Of a stretch of 61,682 nucleotides of DNA, positions 14,388 to 22,466 are shown piece after piece. Source of the DNA: a virus. The stretch is from IMG/VR virus record IMGVR_UViG_3300023179_005392, positions 1-61,682 of that record, one strand, 5' to 3'. Position numbers and translations under genes: made by a program. Each line of letters begins with the position of its first letter. Positions within the stretch are counted from its first letter, which is position 1. Below the pieces are notes generated by a model. The model saw only the letters and a list, made by a program, of their open reading frames with translations. It did not search any database and was not told the DNA's origin.

Positions 14388-15038
14388 ATGGCATATATTG
14401 AACACAATTTTTTTCCGCTCAAAGTTTTCCTTAGAAATGAGTACTTATACCAAGGAAAAAAAGGTCATGGAGAATTTACACCTGGAGTTATTATATCTGT
14501 AAGATGTATGCCGGGACAAGCCACATTATTTCAAGTTCTTTTAGAAAATGGAGTTTTGAGAGATAAATTACCAAGTCACGCTCTTTTGACCGAACCTGAA
14601 TTACCGAATCCAGATTTACCTTTTCATTATTTACAGATTTGGAATTGTTTTTCTTATAATTTTACTTTAATACATTTGTCATACGTATACGATACTCCAG
14701 TAGAAGTTTATATGAAAGATAGAAAATTTTATAAAGGAAATTATTATGCTACAATAAATTGGGGTAGTAATGATTTTAATACTGATCTAACATTATCTGA
14801 AGATCCATTGGAACATAAATCTCATCATATTATTTTACTAGAAAATGGTCAAATAGCTCTACAACCAAACAATCGAATTAAATGGTTTGAACCTAGTTTT
14901 GTTACAAAACCTTTTCCAGAAAAACCAGATTATCTTGTTAATAAAGATTATTATAATTGTGAAGGATATGAAAAATGGAATACTGAGGATAGCGAAAGAA
15001 TGTTTTATGATAATGAATCTGATTTTCCAAAAAAATAA
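14388..15038 (+). CDS. Unknown protein
   Basis: 216 residues, predicted mostly beta. The N-terminus reads MAYIEHNFFPLKVFLRNEYL; a basic turn KKGHGEFTPGVIISVRCMPG and the stretch LENGVLRDKLPSHALL follow. The C-terminus is aromatic and acidic (YDNESDFPKK). The content suggests a protein-binding or structural role, but I do not recognise the family. The upstream sequence TTATATTTAAACC with an A-run is only a weak promoter match. Confidence 0.45.
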   Translation: MAYIEHNFFPLKVFLRNEYLYQGKKGHGEFTPGVIISVRCMPGQATLFQVLLENGVLRDKLPSHALLTEPELPNPDLPFHYLQIWNCFSYNFTLIHLSYVYDTPVEVYMKDRKFYKGNYYATINWGSNDFNTDLTLSEDPLEHKSHHIILLENGQIALQPNNRIKWFEPSFVTKPFPEKPDYLVNKDYYNCEGYEKWNTEDSERMFYDNESDFPKK

Positions 15039-15098
15039 TACAAAATTGTTAATTTAATTAATAGAACGTGATATTTAATTGATAAATCAATTTAACAA

Positions 15099-15725
15099 AT
15101 GAATTGGATTAATATTATTACAACTCTTATAACCTCAACAACATCAATTATTGTAGCACTTATTGCTGCTGGTTTTTTTAAGAGTTGGATGGAGAAATTT
15201 AAAGAAAAAAAATCACAAGGAAAACTTATCAAACAAATTCAAAAAGACGAGGTTGTACATTTTACAATCAGAGAACTAAGACGAAAATATAATGCGGATA
15301 GAATTTATATTATGCAGTTCCACAATGGTGGTATGTTCTACACACAAGCTCCGATGCAAAAAGTATCAATAACCTTTGAAAGGTGTTCTGATGGTCTTGA
15401 AAGAATGTTTGAAAGATTTCAAAATGTATTTGTTTCACATCACACTTGGTTTATTTCAGAAACAATTAATATGGGTATGTTTTCAACAAACCTAGAAGAA
15501 GATGTTAGAGATTTACCAACAAGAAGTTTATTGAAAACATTCGGAAACTACGCACTCAGTTCAGTACCTATCTATGATATAAATAAAAATTTGATTGGAA
15601 TACTTTCTTTAAGCTGGGTGTTTTCTGAAATTCCAGATGAAATTCTAGAAAATAATAATTTTACAGAAAAATTCAAAACTGAATTATTATCTGAATCAAA
15701 TTCGTTAGCAACATATTTATTATAA
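15099..15725 (+). CDS. Membrane-anchored protein with GAF-like domain
   Basis: 208 residues. One N-terminal transmembrane helix (TTSIIVALIAAGFFKSW, residues about 13-30) is followed by a basic linker. A cytoplasmic domain of about 150 residues has the look of a GAF-like sensor: ELRRKYNADRIYIMQFHNGG, then MFYTQAPMQKVSITFE and a closing LSSVPIYDINKNLIGILSLS strand pair. GAF domains bind small ligands or mediate dimers. What it senses or binds is unknown. Its stop overlaps the start of the M23-like gene (TAATG), linking the two. A short palindrome (15077-15092) lies just before it. Confidence 0.5.
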   Translation: MNWINIITTLITSTTSIIVALIAAGFFKSWMEKFKEKKSQGKLIKQIQKDEVVHFTIRELRRKYNADRIYIMQFHNGGMFYTQAPMQKVSITFERCSDGLERMFERFQNVFVSHHTWFISETINMGMFSTNLEEDVRDLPTRSLLKTFGNYALSSVPIYDINKNLIGILSLSWVFSEIPDEILENNNFTEKFKTELLSESNSLATYLL

Positions 15726-16375
15726 TGGCTGCAAAATTATTTGATACTGATAATGTAAATATTGGTGGTGATCCAGCAGCCCACAGAAGTAGACCAAAAT
15801 ATAAGCCAGGTGATTGGTATAGTGGAAAGGGATACGATTTACATGTAAAACCCGGTACAATGGTTTATTCTCTTACTGATGGTAAAGTAGTAGCTAATAA
15901 TTTGGATCCCGATGATTGTGCAAAAGGTGTATATGGAAATAGAGTAACTATTTTAACAGATCAAAATGATGAACTTTATTACACACATATCGAATGTCGA
16001 TTAAATGTTGGTCAAATTATTAAAAAAGGAGATCCAATTGGTAAAGTACGAAGCGGTTGTGGTGTTGGGCCACATTTACACATCGCAAGTAGGAAAAATG
16101 ATGTTAAGGACTACGTTGATTTTAAAACTTGGGCTATTGTTGGAGGCGCTGCTGCAACAACAACTACTACTGATCTTGGAGGTGAAACTGAAGACAACGA
16201 TCCTAATGATACCAAATCCAAGGACAGTAATGTTATTGCCGCAATAATGCGAGACACTCTTCAACCAATTTATTCAAAATTTGCGGTCGGAACTGGATTA
16301 ATAGGGTTAGGCAAGGAAAGTTCTGAAAACCAAAAATTAATAGAACAAATTCAAAGAATTAAAAATTTAATGTAA
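15725..16375 (+). CDS. M23 (LytM-like) peptidase-fold protein, possibly degenerate
   Basis: 216 residues. A single M23 domain spans residues about 28-135: GKGYDLHVKPGTMVYSLTDG, YGNRVTIL, YYTHIE (H88), LNVGQIIKKGDPIGKV and VGPHLHI (H117, H119). The usual first zinc motif HxxxD appears here as GKGYD, so D38 is kept but the first His is replaced by Gly34; the enzyme may use a different ligand (H40) or be inactive. Active M23 enzymes cut peptide cross-links in murein. No signal peptide, so a virion location or lysis-time release is likely. The Thr-rich linker and helical C-terminus are unassigned. Confidence 0.7.
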   Translation: MAAKLFDTDNVNIGGDPAAHRSRPKYKPGDWYSGKGYDLHVKPGTMVYSLTDGKVVANNLDPDDCAKGVYGNRVTILTDQNDELYYTHIECRLNVGQIIKKGDPIGKVRSGCGVGPHLHIASRKNDVKDYVDFKTWAIVGGAAATTTTTDLGGETEDNDPNDTKSKDSNVIAAIMRDTLQPIYSKFAVGTGLIGLGKESSENQKLIEQIQRIKNLM

Positions 16376-16380
16376 AAAAA

Positions 16381-16404
16381 AAAGTCCGAAATAATTCGGA
16401 CTTT
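16381..16404 (-). terminator. Intrinsic terminator
   Basis: Ten-bp perfect stem (AAAGTCCGAA / TTCGGACTTT) with a 4-nt loop. On the minus strand it is followed by a long T run (16380-16373), so it ends the small lipoprotein transcript; it may also slow plus-strand readthrough. Confidence 0.8.
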
Positions 16405-16426
16405 GATGATTCTAAAACTACTAAGA

Positions 16427-16585
16427 TTACTGAATAGTTTGAGTTGAATCGGTTGCTACTGCTGTAGTATCTACAGTTTCAGTAGTTTCTTCAACAACAG
16501 TTTCTTCAACGGTTGTTTCTTCTGTAGCTTCTTGACAAGAAACTAGAGCGGTGGCGATTAGAGCCAAGAAAAGAATGTTTTTCAT
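16427..16585 (-). CDS. Small Thr/Glu-rich lipoprotein
   Basis: 52 residues from the ATG at 16585. MKNILFLALIATALVSC is a lipoprotein signal with lipobox LVSC (Cys17). The mature part is only about 36 residues, all Thr/Glu/Val low complexity (EETTVEETVVEETTETVDTT). Such short acidic lipoproteins coat the periplasmic or outer face of a membrane; a role in superinfection exclusion or surface masking is possible but unproven. It has its own host-type promoter and terminator, so it is expressed alone and perhaps early. Confidence 0.65.
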   Translation of the reverse strand: MKNILFLALIATALVSCQEATEETTVEETVVEETTETVDTTAVATDSTQTIQ

Positions 16586-16618
16586 AAATTTGTTTTGTTT
16601 ATGATGTAAATATACATT

Positions 16619-16647
16619 CAAAGTTATAAATGTCAAATAAATGTCAA
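16619..16647 (-). promoter_or_regulatory. Host-type promoter of the small lipoprotein gene
   Basis: TTG (16647-16645), 18-nt spacer, TAACTTTG (16626-16619). Overlapping direct repeats of ATGTCAAATAA at 16630-16650 surround the -33 box and could bind a regulator. Confidence 0.6.
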
Positions 16648-16742
16648 ATAAATGTACAAAAAATTATTTATTTTTTTTATAGTGTCTATTATATTAGACA
16701 TTTAATATTTTTTTTGATCAAACGAAATATTTACAACTATAC

Positions 16743-16751
16743 GATATTTAT
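16743..16751 (+). promoter_or_regulatory. Phage TATTTAT promoter element
   Basis: GATATTTAT ending 4 nt before the ATG at 16756; the in-frame ATG at 16750 overlaps the element and is therefore unlikely to be the start. Confidence 0.5.
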
Positions 16752-16755
16752 GTTT

Positions 16756-17058
16756 ATGAATGATTTAAAGAGAATTTTAAGAGAGAATCTTAAGAGACAT
16801 ATAAGAGAGGAATCTGCGAAAAAAAAACCAGAAGTCCATGTCCCTGAAAATTGTTTTGGTGGACCAAAGACTTACGCTGGTGGACTTGTAGCTCTTATAC
16901 AGTTATTAATGAAAGATAATGACAGGGATGCAAAATTAGCTGTTGAAGACTTTAAACAATTCCTAAAAGGAAGTTCTAAGATTGACGGTAAAGTAGTGGT
17001 TCAGATTCTCCAAAAACATGGAAAGAACCAGTACATTTCTTTTGCTGGTTGTTTTTAA
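16756..17058 (+). CDS. Small basic protein, unknown
   Basis: 100 residues. The N-terminus is an amphipathic basic helix with (I/L)xE sites (LKRILRENLKRHIREE). A linker KKKPEVHVPENCFGG leads to a helical domain (GGLVALIQLLMKDNDRDAKL) with a VVQILQKHGKNQYI end. No family recognised. The N-terminal helix resembles those of several other small proteins here and could direct packaging into the prohead. Its stop codon is followed directly by the terminator shared with the tmRNA. Confidence 0.5.
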   Translation: MNDLKRILRENLKRHIREESAKKKPEVHVPENCFGGPKTYAGGLVALIQLLMKDNDRDAKLAVEDFKQFLKGSSKIDGKVVVQILQKHGKNQYISFAGCF

Positions 17059-17080
17059 ACCCCTCGAATTCGATGGGTTT
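17057..17080. terminator. Hairpin between gene 16756-17058 and the tmRNA
   Basis: AAACCC(C)TCGA / TCGA(T)GGGTTT, about 10 pairs. It lies 6 nt beyond the tmRNA 3' end and 0 nt after the plus-strand stop codon, so it can serve both convergent transcripts. The T run is short. Confidence 0.6.
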
Positions 17081-17086
17081 AGTTTG

Positions 17087-17487
17087 TGGAGCTAGGTGGA
17101 TTCGAACCACCGTCCTGTGAATTATTTCACGAGAGGCCTACATGATTATTCGATTATTCATAACCGACAAATAGTTGGTTCTTATTTACCATTATTACCA
17201 ACAACCGTGGGAGTTTCACTTAAATCGGTAGAACCCCTAACTTAACCTCCATTCCTTTTTGGGTAGGAACCACACCGTAAGGACTTCTGTTGCAAGGTAC
17301 TTAGTCCGTAACCCCCGGTGATTGTCTCAATTAAGCTACAACCGCGACATCAGACTTCAAGAGTCCGATTGTCTCCATACGTGCGAAAACATCGCCATTT
17401 GATTGTTTGAACCAGTTTTTACGAGGTTAATTCAGCCCCGTCATGCCCTCTCAGATCCATTGAAACCAGTCGATTCCTGTTAGCCCC
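17087..17487 (-). ncRNA. ssrA: Transfer-messenger RNA (tmRNA) with a long tag reading frame
   Basis: tmRNA rescues stalled ribosomes by acting as tRNA-Ala and then as mRNA for a degradation tag. Evidence: the 5' GGGGCUA pairs with 3' UAGCUCC and includes the G3:U wobble recognised by AlaRS; the T-arm GGTGG-TTCGAAT-CCACC follows GGAC; and a PK1-like CCTCGTAAAAA block is present. PK1 stem 2 (TGAATT/GGTTCA) ends 11 nt before a GGC codon at 17396-17394, the same distance as in E. coli. From that Gly codon the frame runs 21 codons to a TAA at 17333-17331 placed in the loop of a 6-bp hairpin (GGTTGT/ACAATC), as in standard helix 5. The tag begins GDVFAR and ends DVAVVA, longer than the usual 8-15 codons. 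CCA is not encoded (ACAA follows). Confidence 0.9.
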
Positions 17488-17495
17488 GAGTGAAT

Positions 17496-17526
17496 ATAAA
17501 TATACTGAAAAATTTTGAAATGTCAA
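17496..17526 (-). promoter_or_regulatory. Probable tmRNA promoter
   Basis: Minus strand: TTG (17526-17524), 19-nt spacer, TATATTTA (17504-17497), continuing as TATATTTAT. It fits both the host-type box (last base changed) and the phage TATTTAT element. The mature tmRNA 5' end is 8 nt downstream of the element. Confidence 0.55.
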
Positions 17527-17544
17527 ATTTTTGAACTATATTTG
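17515..17544 (+). promoter_or_regulatory. Host-type promoter of the M20-type peptidase gene
   Basis: TTG (17515-17517), 19-nt spacer, TATATTTG (17537-17544), a perfect TAnnTTTG. The ATG is 7 nt downstream. It overlaps the divergent tmRNA promoter. Confidence 0.65.
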
Positions 17545-17551
17545 CTTCATT

Positions 17552-18385
17552 ATGGAATATAGAAATTATGACTTGTTGAAAACTATTTTGGCAGTCCCGA
17601 CTAAAACTTATCAAGAGGACTTGATGATCGAGTTTCTTGACAATTATTTGACTGAACAGAATATACCACACTACGTGGATGATTATGGGAATGTTTATGC
17701 CACCAAAACATCGGAGAGATTTCAAAATCAAGTTTTTCCTTGTGTAATAGCACATACTGATACAGTTCACAATTTGGTTGATCAAATTATAGTTGAAGAA
17801 TTTATTGGTAAGGATAGACAACAAAGATCCAAGACTTGTTTAAAAGGTGTAAACTCGAAAGGTAAACCAACTGGTATTGGTGGTGACGATAAATGTGGAA
17901 TTTTTGGAGGACTTACAATATTGATGGATTTACCACACGTAAAGGTGGCATTTTTTGTAAGTGAAGAAACTGGATGTCACGGCTCAAAAAATAGTGATCC
18001 AGAATTTTTCAAGAACGTTGGATATACAATTCAACTTGATGCTCCAGAAAATTATATGATCTCTGAAGTTTGTAGTGGTGTTCGGTTATTTGATAGAGAT
18101 TCAGATTTTTTCTCGAAAGTAAATCCGATTATCACCGAAATGATGATTGATGCCCAGTATATGTATCACCCATATACTGACGTTTCTCAAATGGTACTCA
18201 AACACGGATTGGCCTCAATTAATATTTCTTGTGGGTATTACAATTACCACACCGCAAATGAATACATTGTCTTAGATGATCTTTACAATTCAATTGAGGT
18301 TGCCAAACGAATGATTGAGTCATTGGGTTATGAAGTTCACCGAATGGAATCAAACAAAAGATTGCAAGATTTTCGTTGGAGATAA
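17552..18385 (+). CDS. M20-family metallopeptidase (peptidase T / aminoacylase type)
   Basis: 277 residues from the ATG at 17552. Zinc-peptidase motifs in order: VIAHTDTVH (first His/Asp pair), GIGGDDKCGIFGGL (bridging Asp), FFVSEETGCHGS (catalytic Glu pair), IQLDAPENYM and a C-terminal NISCGYYNYHTANEY with the last His. This order is that of M20 exopeptidases, which trim peptides in the cytoplasm; it is shorter than typical M20 enzymes (350-400 residues) and seems to lack most of the lid domain. It lies between the tmRNA and the Clp unfoldase, so a part in recycling degraded peptides is a reasonable inference. A strong host-type promoter suggests early expression. Confidence 0.75.
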   Translation: MEYRNYDLLKTILAVPTKTYQEDLMIEFLDNYLTEQNIPHYVDDYGNVYATKTSERFQNQVFPCVIAHTDTVHNLVDQIIVEEFIGKDRQQRSKTCLKGVNSKGKPTGIGGDDKCGIFGGLTILMDLPHVKVAFFVSEETGCHGSKNSDPEFFKNVGYTIQLDAPENYMISEVCSGVRLFDRDSDFFSKVNPIITEMMIDAQYMYHPYTDVSQMVLKHGLASINISCGYYNYHTANEYIVLDDLYNSIEVAKRMIESLGYEVHRMESNKRLQDFRWR

Positions 18386-18397
18386 TTGGTGAAAAAG

Positions 18398-18423
18398 AAA
18401 AAGGGGACTTAAGTCCCCTTTTT
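18398..18423. terminator. Bidirectional intrinsic terminator
   Basis: Perfect palindrome AAAAAGGGGACTT / AAGTCCCCTTTTT between the convergent peptidase and clp genes. The clp stop codon (18409-18411) lies inside the stem. Confidence 0.85.
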
Positions 18424-20418
18424 TGTTGATATCTTAATCTCTTCATCTTTGTAGGTGAGGTAATAATTTTTACCTTCCACAATATCACCCGACAGATATT
18501 TTTCGGAGATTACGTCTTCAATTTTTTCTTGAATAGCTCGTTTGATCGGTCGAGCACCATAGGTCTCATCAAATCCAACTTCGGCAATATGTTCAACAAC
18601 TGAATCTTGACAAGTCACATTGATCTTCAATCCTTTGAGACGACTTGTAAGTTTTGCGACTTCAATTTTGACAATTTCTTTAACCTCTTCTTTTCCAAGG
18701 GAATTGAAGACAATAACATCATCAATACGATTGAGAAATTCTGGTTGAAAATATTTTTTCATTTCAGATTGAAGAATTGTTTTTTTCTTTTCTTCTTCAG
18801 CGTACCTACTTGTTGTGAAACCGATACCAGTTCCGAAATCTTGAATTTTTTTGATACCAATGTTTGATGTCATAATAATCAAACAATTTTTAAAACTAAT
18901 TTTTCTACCTAGACCATCCGTAATATGTCCTTCGTCAAGCATTTGAAGAAGTGTATGAAAAATATCCTTGTTGGCTTTTTCAATCTCATCGAATAAAACA
19001 AGTGAGTATGGTTTGGCTTTTACCTGTTCGGTAAGTTGGCCGCCTTGATCATAACCAACGTATCCAGGAGGAGCACCAATCAATCTAGAAACGTTATGTT
19101 TTTCTTGATATTCACTCATATCGACACGAATTAAAGCATCAGGAGATCCAAAAATTTGTTCAGCCAATTGTTTTGCCAAATGTGTTTTTCCTGTTCCAGT
19201 TCCACCCAAGAAAATGTAACTACCGATCGGTTTATTTGGGTCTTTGAATTTCAAACGGTTTCTACGAATTGACTTCGAAATTTTGGTAATCGCTTCGTTT
19301 TGTCCAATTACTTTTTTTGACAATTCATTTTCAAGATTGGACAAATTATTCTTATCATCCAAAGTCAAACGGTTCAAAGGTATTTTCGTCATATTGGACA
19401 CAACATCCAAAACCACATCCACATCAATTGGACGTTTGTTCATTAAGAGTTCTTCTTCAAATTTTTTCTTTTCAATTTCTAGTTTATCCAGAATTTTCTT
19501 TTCAGCATCTCTTAAATCAGCGGCTTTTTCATAGTCTTGTTTTTTGACCACATCCATTTTTTGTTTTTTAATTTCAGAAGCTTTTGTTTTAAGATTTTCA
19601 ATAATTGGTGGTGCCTTGATATCAATTTGTGATTTGGAACCAACCTCATCTAGAATATCAAAAGCTTTGTCTGGGAACTCTCTATCCGTAATATACCTAT
19701 CTGCCAAGTTAACACAGAGTTCTAATACTTCATCTGAATACGTGACTTTATGGAAATCCTCGTATCTTGATTTGGATTGTTTGATGATTTGTAGTGTTTC
19801 CGTTTTTGATGGTGGATCTACAACAACTTTTTGAAATCTTCTTTCAAGGGCACCATCTTTTTCAATATGTTGTCTATATTCATCAAAAGTTGTTGCACCA
19901 ATACAATGAATTTCACCACGAGATAATGCTGGTTTGAAAATATTTGAAGCATCCATAGCTCCCGACGAATTCCCAGCACCAACCATAGTGTGGATTTCGT
20001 CAATGAAAATAATGACATCAGGATTGTCAGCAATTTCTTCAATAATAGCCTTCATTCGTTCCTCAAATTGTCCACGATATTTTGTACCAGCAACAATTGA
20101 AGTAAGATCCAAATTTACAATTCGTTTATCCCTTAGATTTCTCGGACATTTGCCTTCGTGAATTTGAATTGCTAACCCTTCAACGATTGAGGTTTTACCA
20201 GCACCCGGTTCACCAATGATAATTGCGTTATTTTTTTTTCTACGAGATAAAATTTGAGCAATTCGAGTAATTTCTACTTCACGACCAACAACTGGATCCA
20301 ATTTACCTTCAGCGGCTAATTTATTTAAATCCCGACTGAAATTATCCAATACAGGTGTCCCACCACTTTTTTTACGAACATCTTGTTCTTTTTCGTTTTC
20401 GTCCATTGATTCTATCAT
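18409..20418 (-). CDS. ClpC-like AAA+ unfoldase lacking the N-domain
   Basis: 669 residues with two AAA+ modules. D1: GEPGAGKTS (Walker A, residues 69-76) and VIIFIDEIH (Walker B). A UVR motif in the linker (VVKKQDYEKAADLRDAEK, about 290-307) is typical of ClpC rather than ClpB. D2: GGTGTGKTH (about 404-412), LVLFDEIEKA, sensor LNRIDDVIVF and GARPIKRAIQ. The loop GTGIGFTT (IGF near residue 531) matches the ClpP-docking tripeptide of ClpC/ClpX, so the protein is predicted to feed host ClpP; ClpB lacks this. Bacterial ClpC is about 810 residues; the substrate/adaptor N-domain is absent here. The host-type promoter and divergent dnaK suggest joint control. Confidence 0.85.
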   Translation of the reverse strand: MIESMDENEKEQDVRKKSGGTPVLDNFSRDLNKLAAEGKLDPVVGREVEITRIAQILSRRKKNNAIIIGEPGAGKTSIVEGLAIQIHEGKCPRNLRDKRIVNLDLTSIVAGTKYRGQFEERMKAIIEEIADNPDVIIFIDEIHTMVGAGNSSGAMDASNIFKPALSRGEIHCIGATTFDEYRQHIEKDGALERRFQKVVVDPPSKTETLQIIKQSKSRYEDFHKVTYSDEVLELCVNLADRYITDREFPDKAFDILDEVGSKSQIDIKAPPIIENLKTKASEIKKQKMDVVKKQDYEKAADLRDAEKKILDKLEIEKKKFEEELLMNKRPIDVDVVLDVVSNMTKIPLNRLTLDDKNNLSNLENELSKKVIGQNEAITKISKSIRRNRLKFKDPNKPIGSYIFLGGTGTGKTHLAKQLAEQIFGSPDALIRVDMSEYQEKHNVSRLIGAPPGYVGYDQGGQLTEQVKAKPYSLVLFDEIEKANKDIFHTLLQMLDEGHITDGLGRKISFKNCLIIMTSNIGIKKIQDFGTGIGFTTSRYAEEEKKKTILQSEMKKYFQPEFLNRIDDVIVFNSLGKEEVKEIVKIEVAKLTSRLKGLKINVTCQDSVVEHIAEVGFDETYGARPIKRAIQEKIEDVISEKYLSGDIVEGKNYYLTYKDEEIKISTKKGT

Positions 20419-20434
20419 TTTCTTTATTTTTTTA

Positions 20435-20465
20435 CAAATATAGTGAACTATTGATTAAAAAACAA
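20435..20465 (-). promoter_or_regulatory. Host-type promoter of the clpC-like gene
   Basis: TTG (20465-20463), 20-nt spacer, TATATTTG (20442-20435) on the minus strand; 16 nt to the ATG. Confidence 0.65.
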
Positions 20466-20469
20466 TCTT

Positions 20470-20540
20470 TGTCATATTGTCAGAAAAAATAAATTTTTTA
20501 TGTCATATTGACTTATTTTTCTGATTGGTATATTGTTTGT
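20470..20540. promoter_or_regulatory. Divergent clp/dnaK control region with direct and inverted repeats
   Basis: Between the divergent starts lie two direct copies of TGTCATATTG (20470-20479, 20501-20510) and an inverted pair, TCAGAAAAAATAA (20480-20492) and TTATTTTTCTGA (20513-20524). A dnaK promoter is less clear: TTG at 20508-20510 and TATATTGTTTG at 20529-20539. No CIRCE element (TTAGCACTC-N9-GAGTGCTAA) is present. The repeats could be a shared operator; this is inference. Confidence 0.4.
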
Positions 20541-20577
20541 ATATGTTAGGATAAAATAAAACTAAAAAAACAAAGTT

Positions 20578-22449
20578 ATGAATAAAAATGTGATTATCGG
20601 TATCGACTTAGGTACCACAAACTCGGCGGTAGCAATTATTGAAGGTGGCCAACCTATCGTGGTTGCTAATTCAGAAGGTAAAAGAACTACACCATCGATT
20701 GTTGCTTTTACTGATAAAGATCGAAAGGTTGGTGATCCTGCAAAAAGACAGGCGGTAACTAATCCAGAAAAGACAGTCTCTTCAATAAAAAGATTTATAG
20801 GTAAAGATTTTGATAAATGTAAAGCAGAATCAAAAAAAGTTCCTTACAAAACAACCAAAACATCAACTGGTCTAGTTGGTGTAAAAATTGATGATAAGAC
20901 ATATACACCACAAGAAATTTCAGCAACTATTCTACAGAAAATGAAAAAAACAGCTGAAGATTATTTGGGTTATGAAGTAACTAGAGCGGTTATTACGGTA
21001 CCAGCTTATTTCGGCGACCAAGAAAGAAGTGCTACTATTGAGGCTGGTGAAATTGCAGGATTGAAAGTTGAAAGAATTATCAATGAACCGACAGCCGCAG
21101 CATTGGCTTATGGCTTAGATAAAAAATCAAAAGATTCCAAAATATTGGTATTTGACTGTGGTGGTGGAACTCATGACGTATCGGTACTTGAAATTGGTGA
21201 TGGGATTTTTGAAGTAAAATCAACTGATGGTGACACACATTTGGGTGGTGATGATTTTGACAACGCGATTATTAATTGGATGACATCTGAGTTTCAAAAT
21301 GAATATGGTGTTGATCTTACAAAAGATCCAATGGCCCTCCAAAGAGTTAGAGAAGCTGCTGAAAAAGCAAAAATTGAATTGTCGTCATCTTCGAACAGTG
21401 AAATTAATTTACCTTACATTACTGCTCGTGAAGGTGTCCCTGTTCACTTTGTTAAATCATTGTCAAGAAGTAAATTTGAACAACTGACAAAAGAATTGGT
21501 TGACAGAACAATTGCTTGTGCGAAAAAAGCTCTTAAAAATGCTAAATTAAAACCATCCGAAATTGATGAAGTAGTTTTAGTTGGTGGATCTACTCGTATT
21601 CCAGCAATCCAAGAAGCGGTCGAGAATTTCATTGGTAAAAAAGCAAATAAATCAGTTAATCCTGATGAAGTTGTGGCTTTGGGAGCTGCTATACAAGGTG
21701 CGGTTCTTACTGGTGATGTAGATGATGTACTACTTTTAGATGTTATTCCATTGTCATTCGGGATCGAGACTATGGGTGGTGTGATGACAAAAATTATTGA
21801 AGCCAATACAACCATTCCAATCAAAAAACAACAAACATTCTCAACAGCTGTTGATAATCAACCAACTGTGGATATTAATGTACTACAAGGTGAAAGACCA
21901 ATGGCAAATGATAACAGATCCTTGGGTAGATTTTTCTTGGAAGGTATTACACCAGCACCACGAGGTGTACCACAAATTGAAGTTACAATTGATATTGATG
22001 CAAATGGAATTCTTCATGTCACAGCAAAAGATCAGGCGTCTGGTAAGGAAAATAAAATCAGAATTGAAGGTGGTTCTTCATTAACACCAGAAGAAATCGA
22101 AAGAATGAAACGTGAAGCTCAAGAAAATTTGGAACAAGATAAATTGACACAACAAAGGGTTGAATTGTTCAATCAATGTGATAATCAAATTTTTAACACG
22201 AAAAAAAATATGGAAGAGTGGAAAGATAAGTTTACTGAAGAACAATCTACGAAGTTAAATGAATGTTTGGCAAATCTAGAGAAAGCTTATTCTGAACGAA
22301 ATGAAGAAAATTGTAAAGAATATTCGGAAAAACTCAATAAAGTCTTCACTGAAGTTTCAAACGAAATATACTCAACAATGAAACCAGAAGATGATATGAA
22401 TACTACAAATGATATTCAAGACGTTGAATTTACAGAAGTAGAAAAGTAA
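20578..22449 (+). CDS. dnaK: Hsp70 chaperone DnaK
   Basis: 623 residues, full length. The nucleotide-binding domain shows [14 protein letters not shown] (9-16 core), phosphate-2 loop DCGGGTHDV (193-201; most DnaK have DLGGGTFDV), [12 protein letters not shown] and the [11 protein letters not shown] motif. The substrate-binding domain ([20 protein letters not shown]) and helical lid are present, ending [20 protein letters not shown], which resembles Bacteroidota DnaK tails. DnaK refolds or holds nascent and misfolded proteins using ATP with DnaJ and GrpE; neither co-chaperone is seen here, so host partners are presumably used. Likely acquired from a Bacteroidota host. Role in a large phage: capsid or replication protein folding, by inference. 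Confidence 0.97.
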   Translation: MNKNVIIGIDLGTTNSAVAIIEGGQPIVVANSEGKRTTPSIVAFTDKDRKVGDPAKRQAVTNPEKTVSSIKRFIGKDFDKCKAESKKVPYKTTKTSTGLVGVKIDDKTYTPQEISATILQKMKKTAEDYLGYEVTRAVITVPAYFGDQERSATIEAGEIAGLKVERIINEPTAAALAYGLDKKSKDSKILVFDCGGGTHDVSVLEIGDGIFEVKSTDGDTHLGGDDFDNAIINWMTSEFQNEYGVDLTKDPMALQRVREAAEKAKIELSSSSNSEINLPYITAREGVPVHFVKSLSRSKFEQLTKELVDRTIACAKKALKNAKLKPSEIDEVVLVGGSTRIPAIQEAVENFIGKKANKSVNPDEVVALGAAIQGAVLTGDVDDVLLLDVIPLSFGIETMGGVMTKIIEANTTIPIKKQQTFSTAVDNQPTVDINVLQGERPMANDNRSLGRFFLEGITPAPRGVPQIEVTIDIDANGILHVTAKDQASGKENKIRIEGGSSLTPEEIERMKREAQENLEQDKLTQQRVELFNQCDNQIFNTKKNMEEWKDKFTEEQSTKLNECLANLEKAYSERNEENCKEYSEKLNKVFTEVSNEIYSTMKPEDDMNTTNDIQDVEFTEVEK

Positions 22450-22455
22450 TTTTCG

Positions 22456-22464
22456 TATATTTAT
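22456..22464 (+). promoter_or_regulatory. Phage TATTTAT element upstream of a terminator hairpin
   Basis: TATATTTAT just after the dnaK stop, followed immediately by the hairpin at 22467-22497 and then the KTSC gene (ATG 22511). A transcript from here would carry the hairpin in its leader. Confidence 0.4.
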
Positions 22465-22466
22465 GG

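Noticed and set aside
16630-16755. N-terminal extension of gene 16756-17058 to 16630
   Set aside because: The extra residues are AT-rich noise (Phe/Ile/Tyr) overlapping the divergent promoter and the TATTTAT element.
17331-17397. Alternative tmRNA tag frame ending at the TGA in the upper hairpin loop (12-13 codons, ending SDS)
   Set aside because: It would not start at the GGC placed 11 nt after PK1, and its stop is not in the helix-5-like stem; the TAA frame satisfies both.
18409-20418. ClpB disaggregase
   Set aside because: The middle region has a short UVR motif, not the long ClpB coiled coil, and an IGF ClpP-docking loop is present in D2.
20419-20577. CIRCE/HrcA operator controlling dnaK
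   Set aside because: No TTAGCACTC inverted repeat is present.
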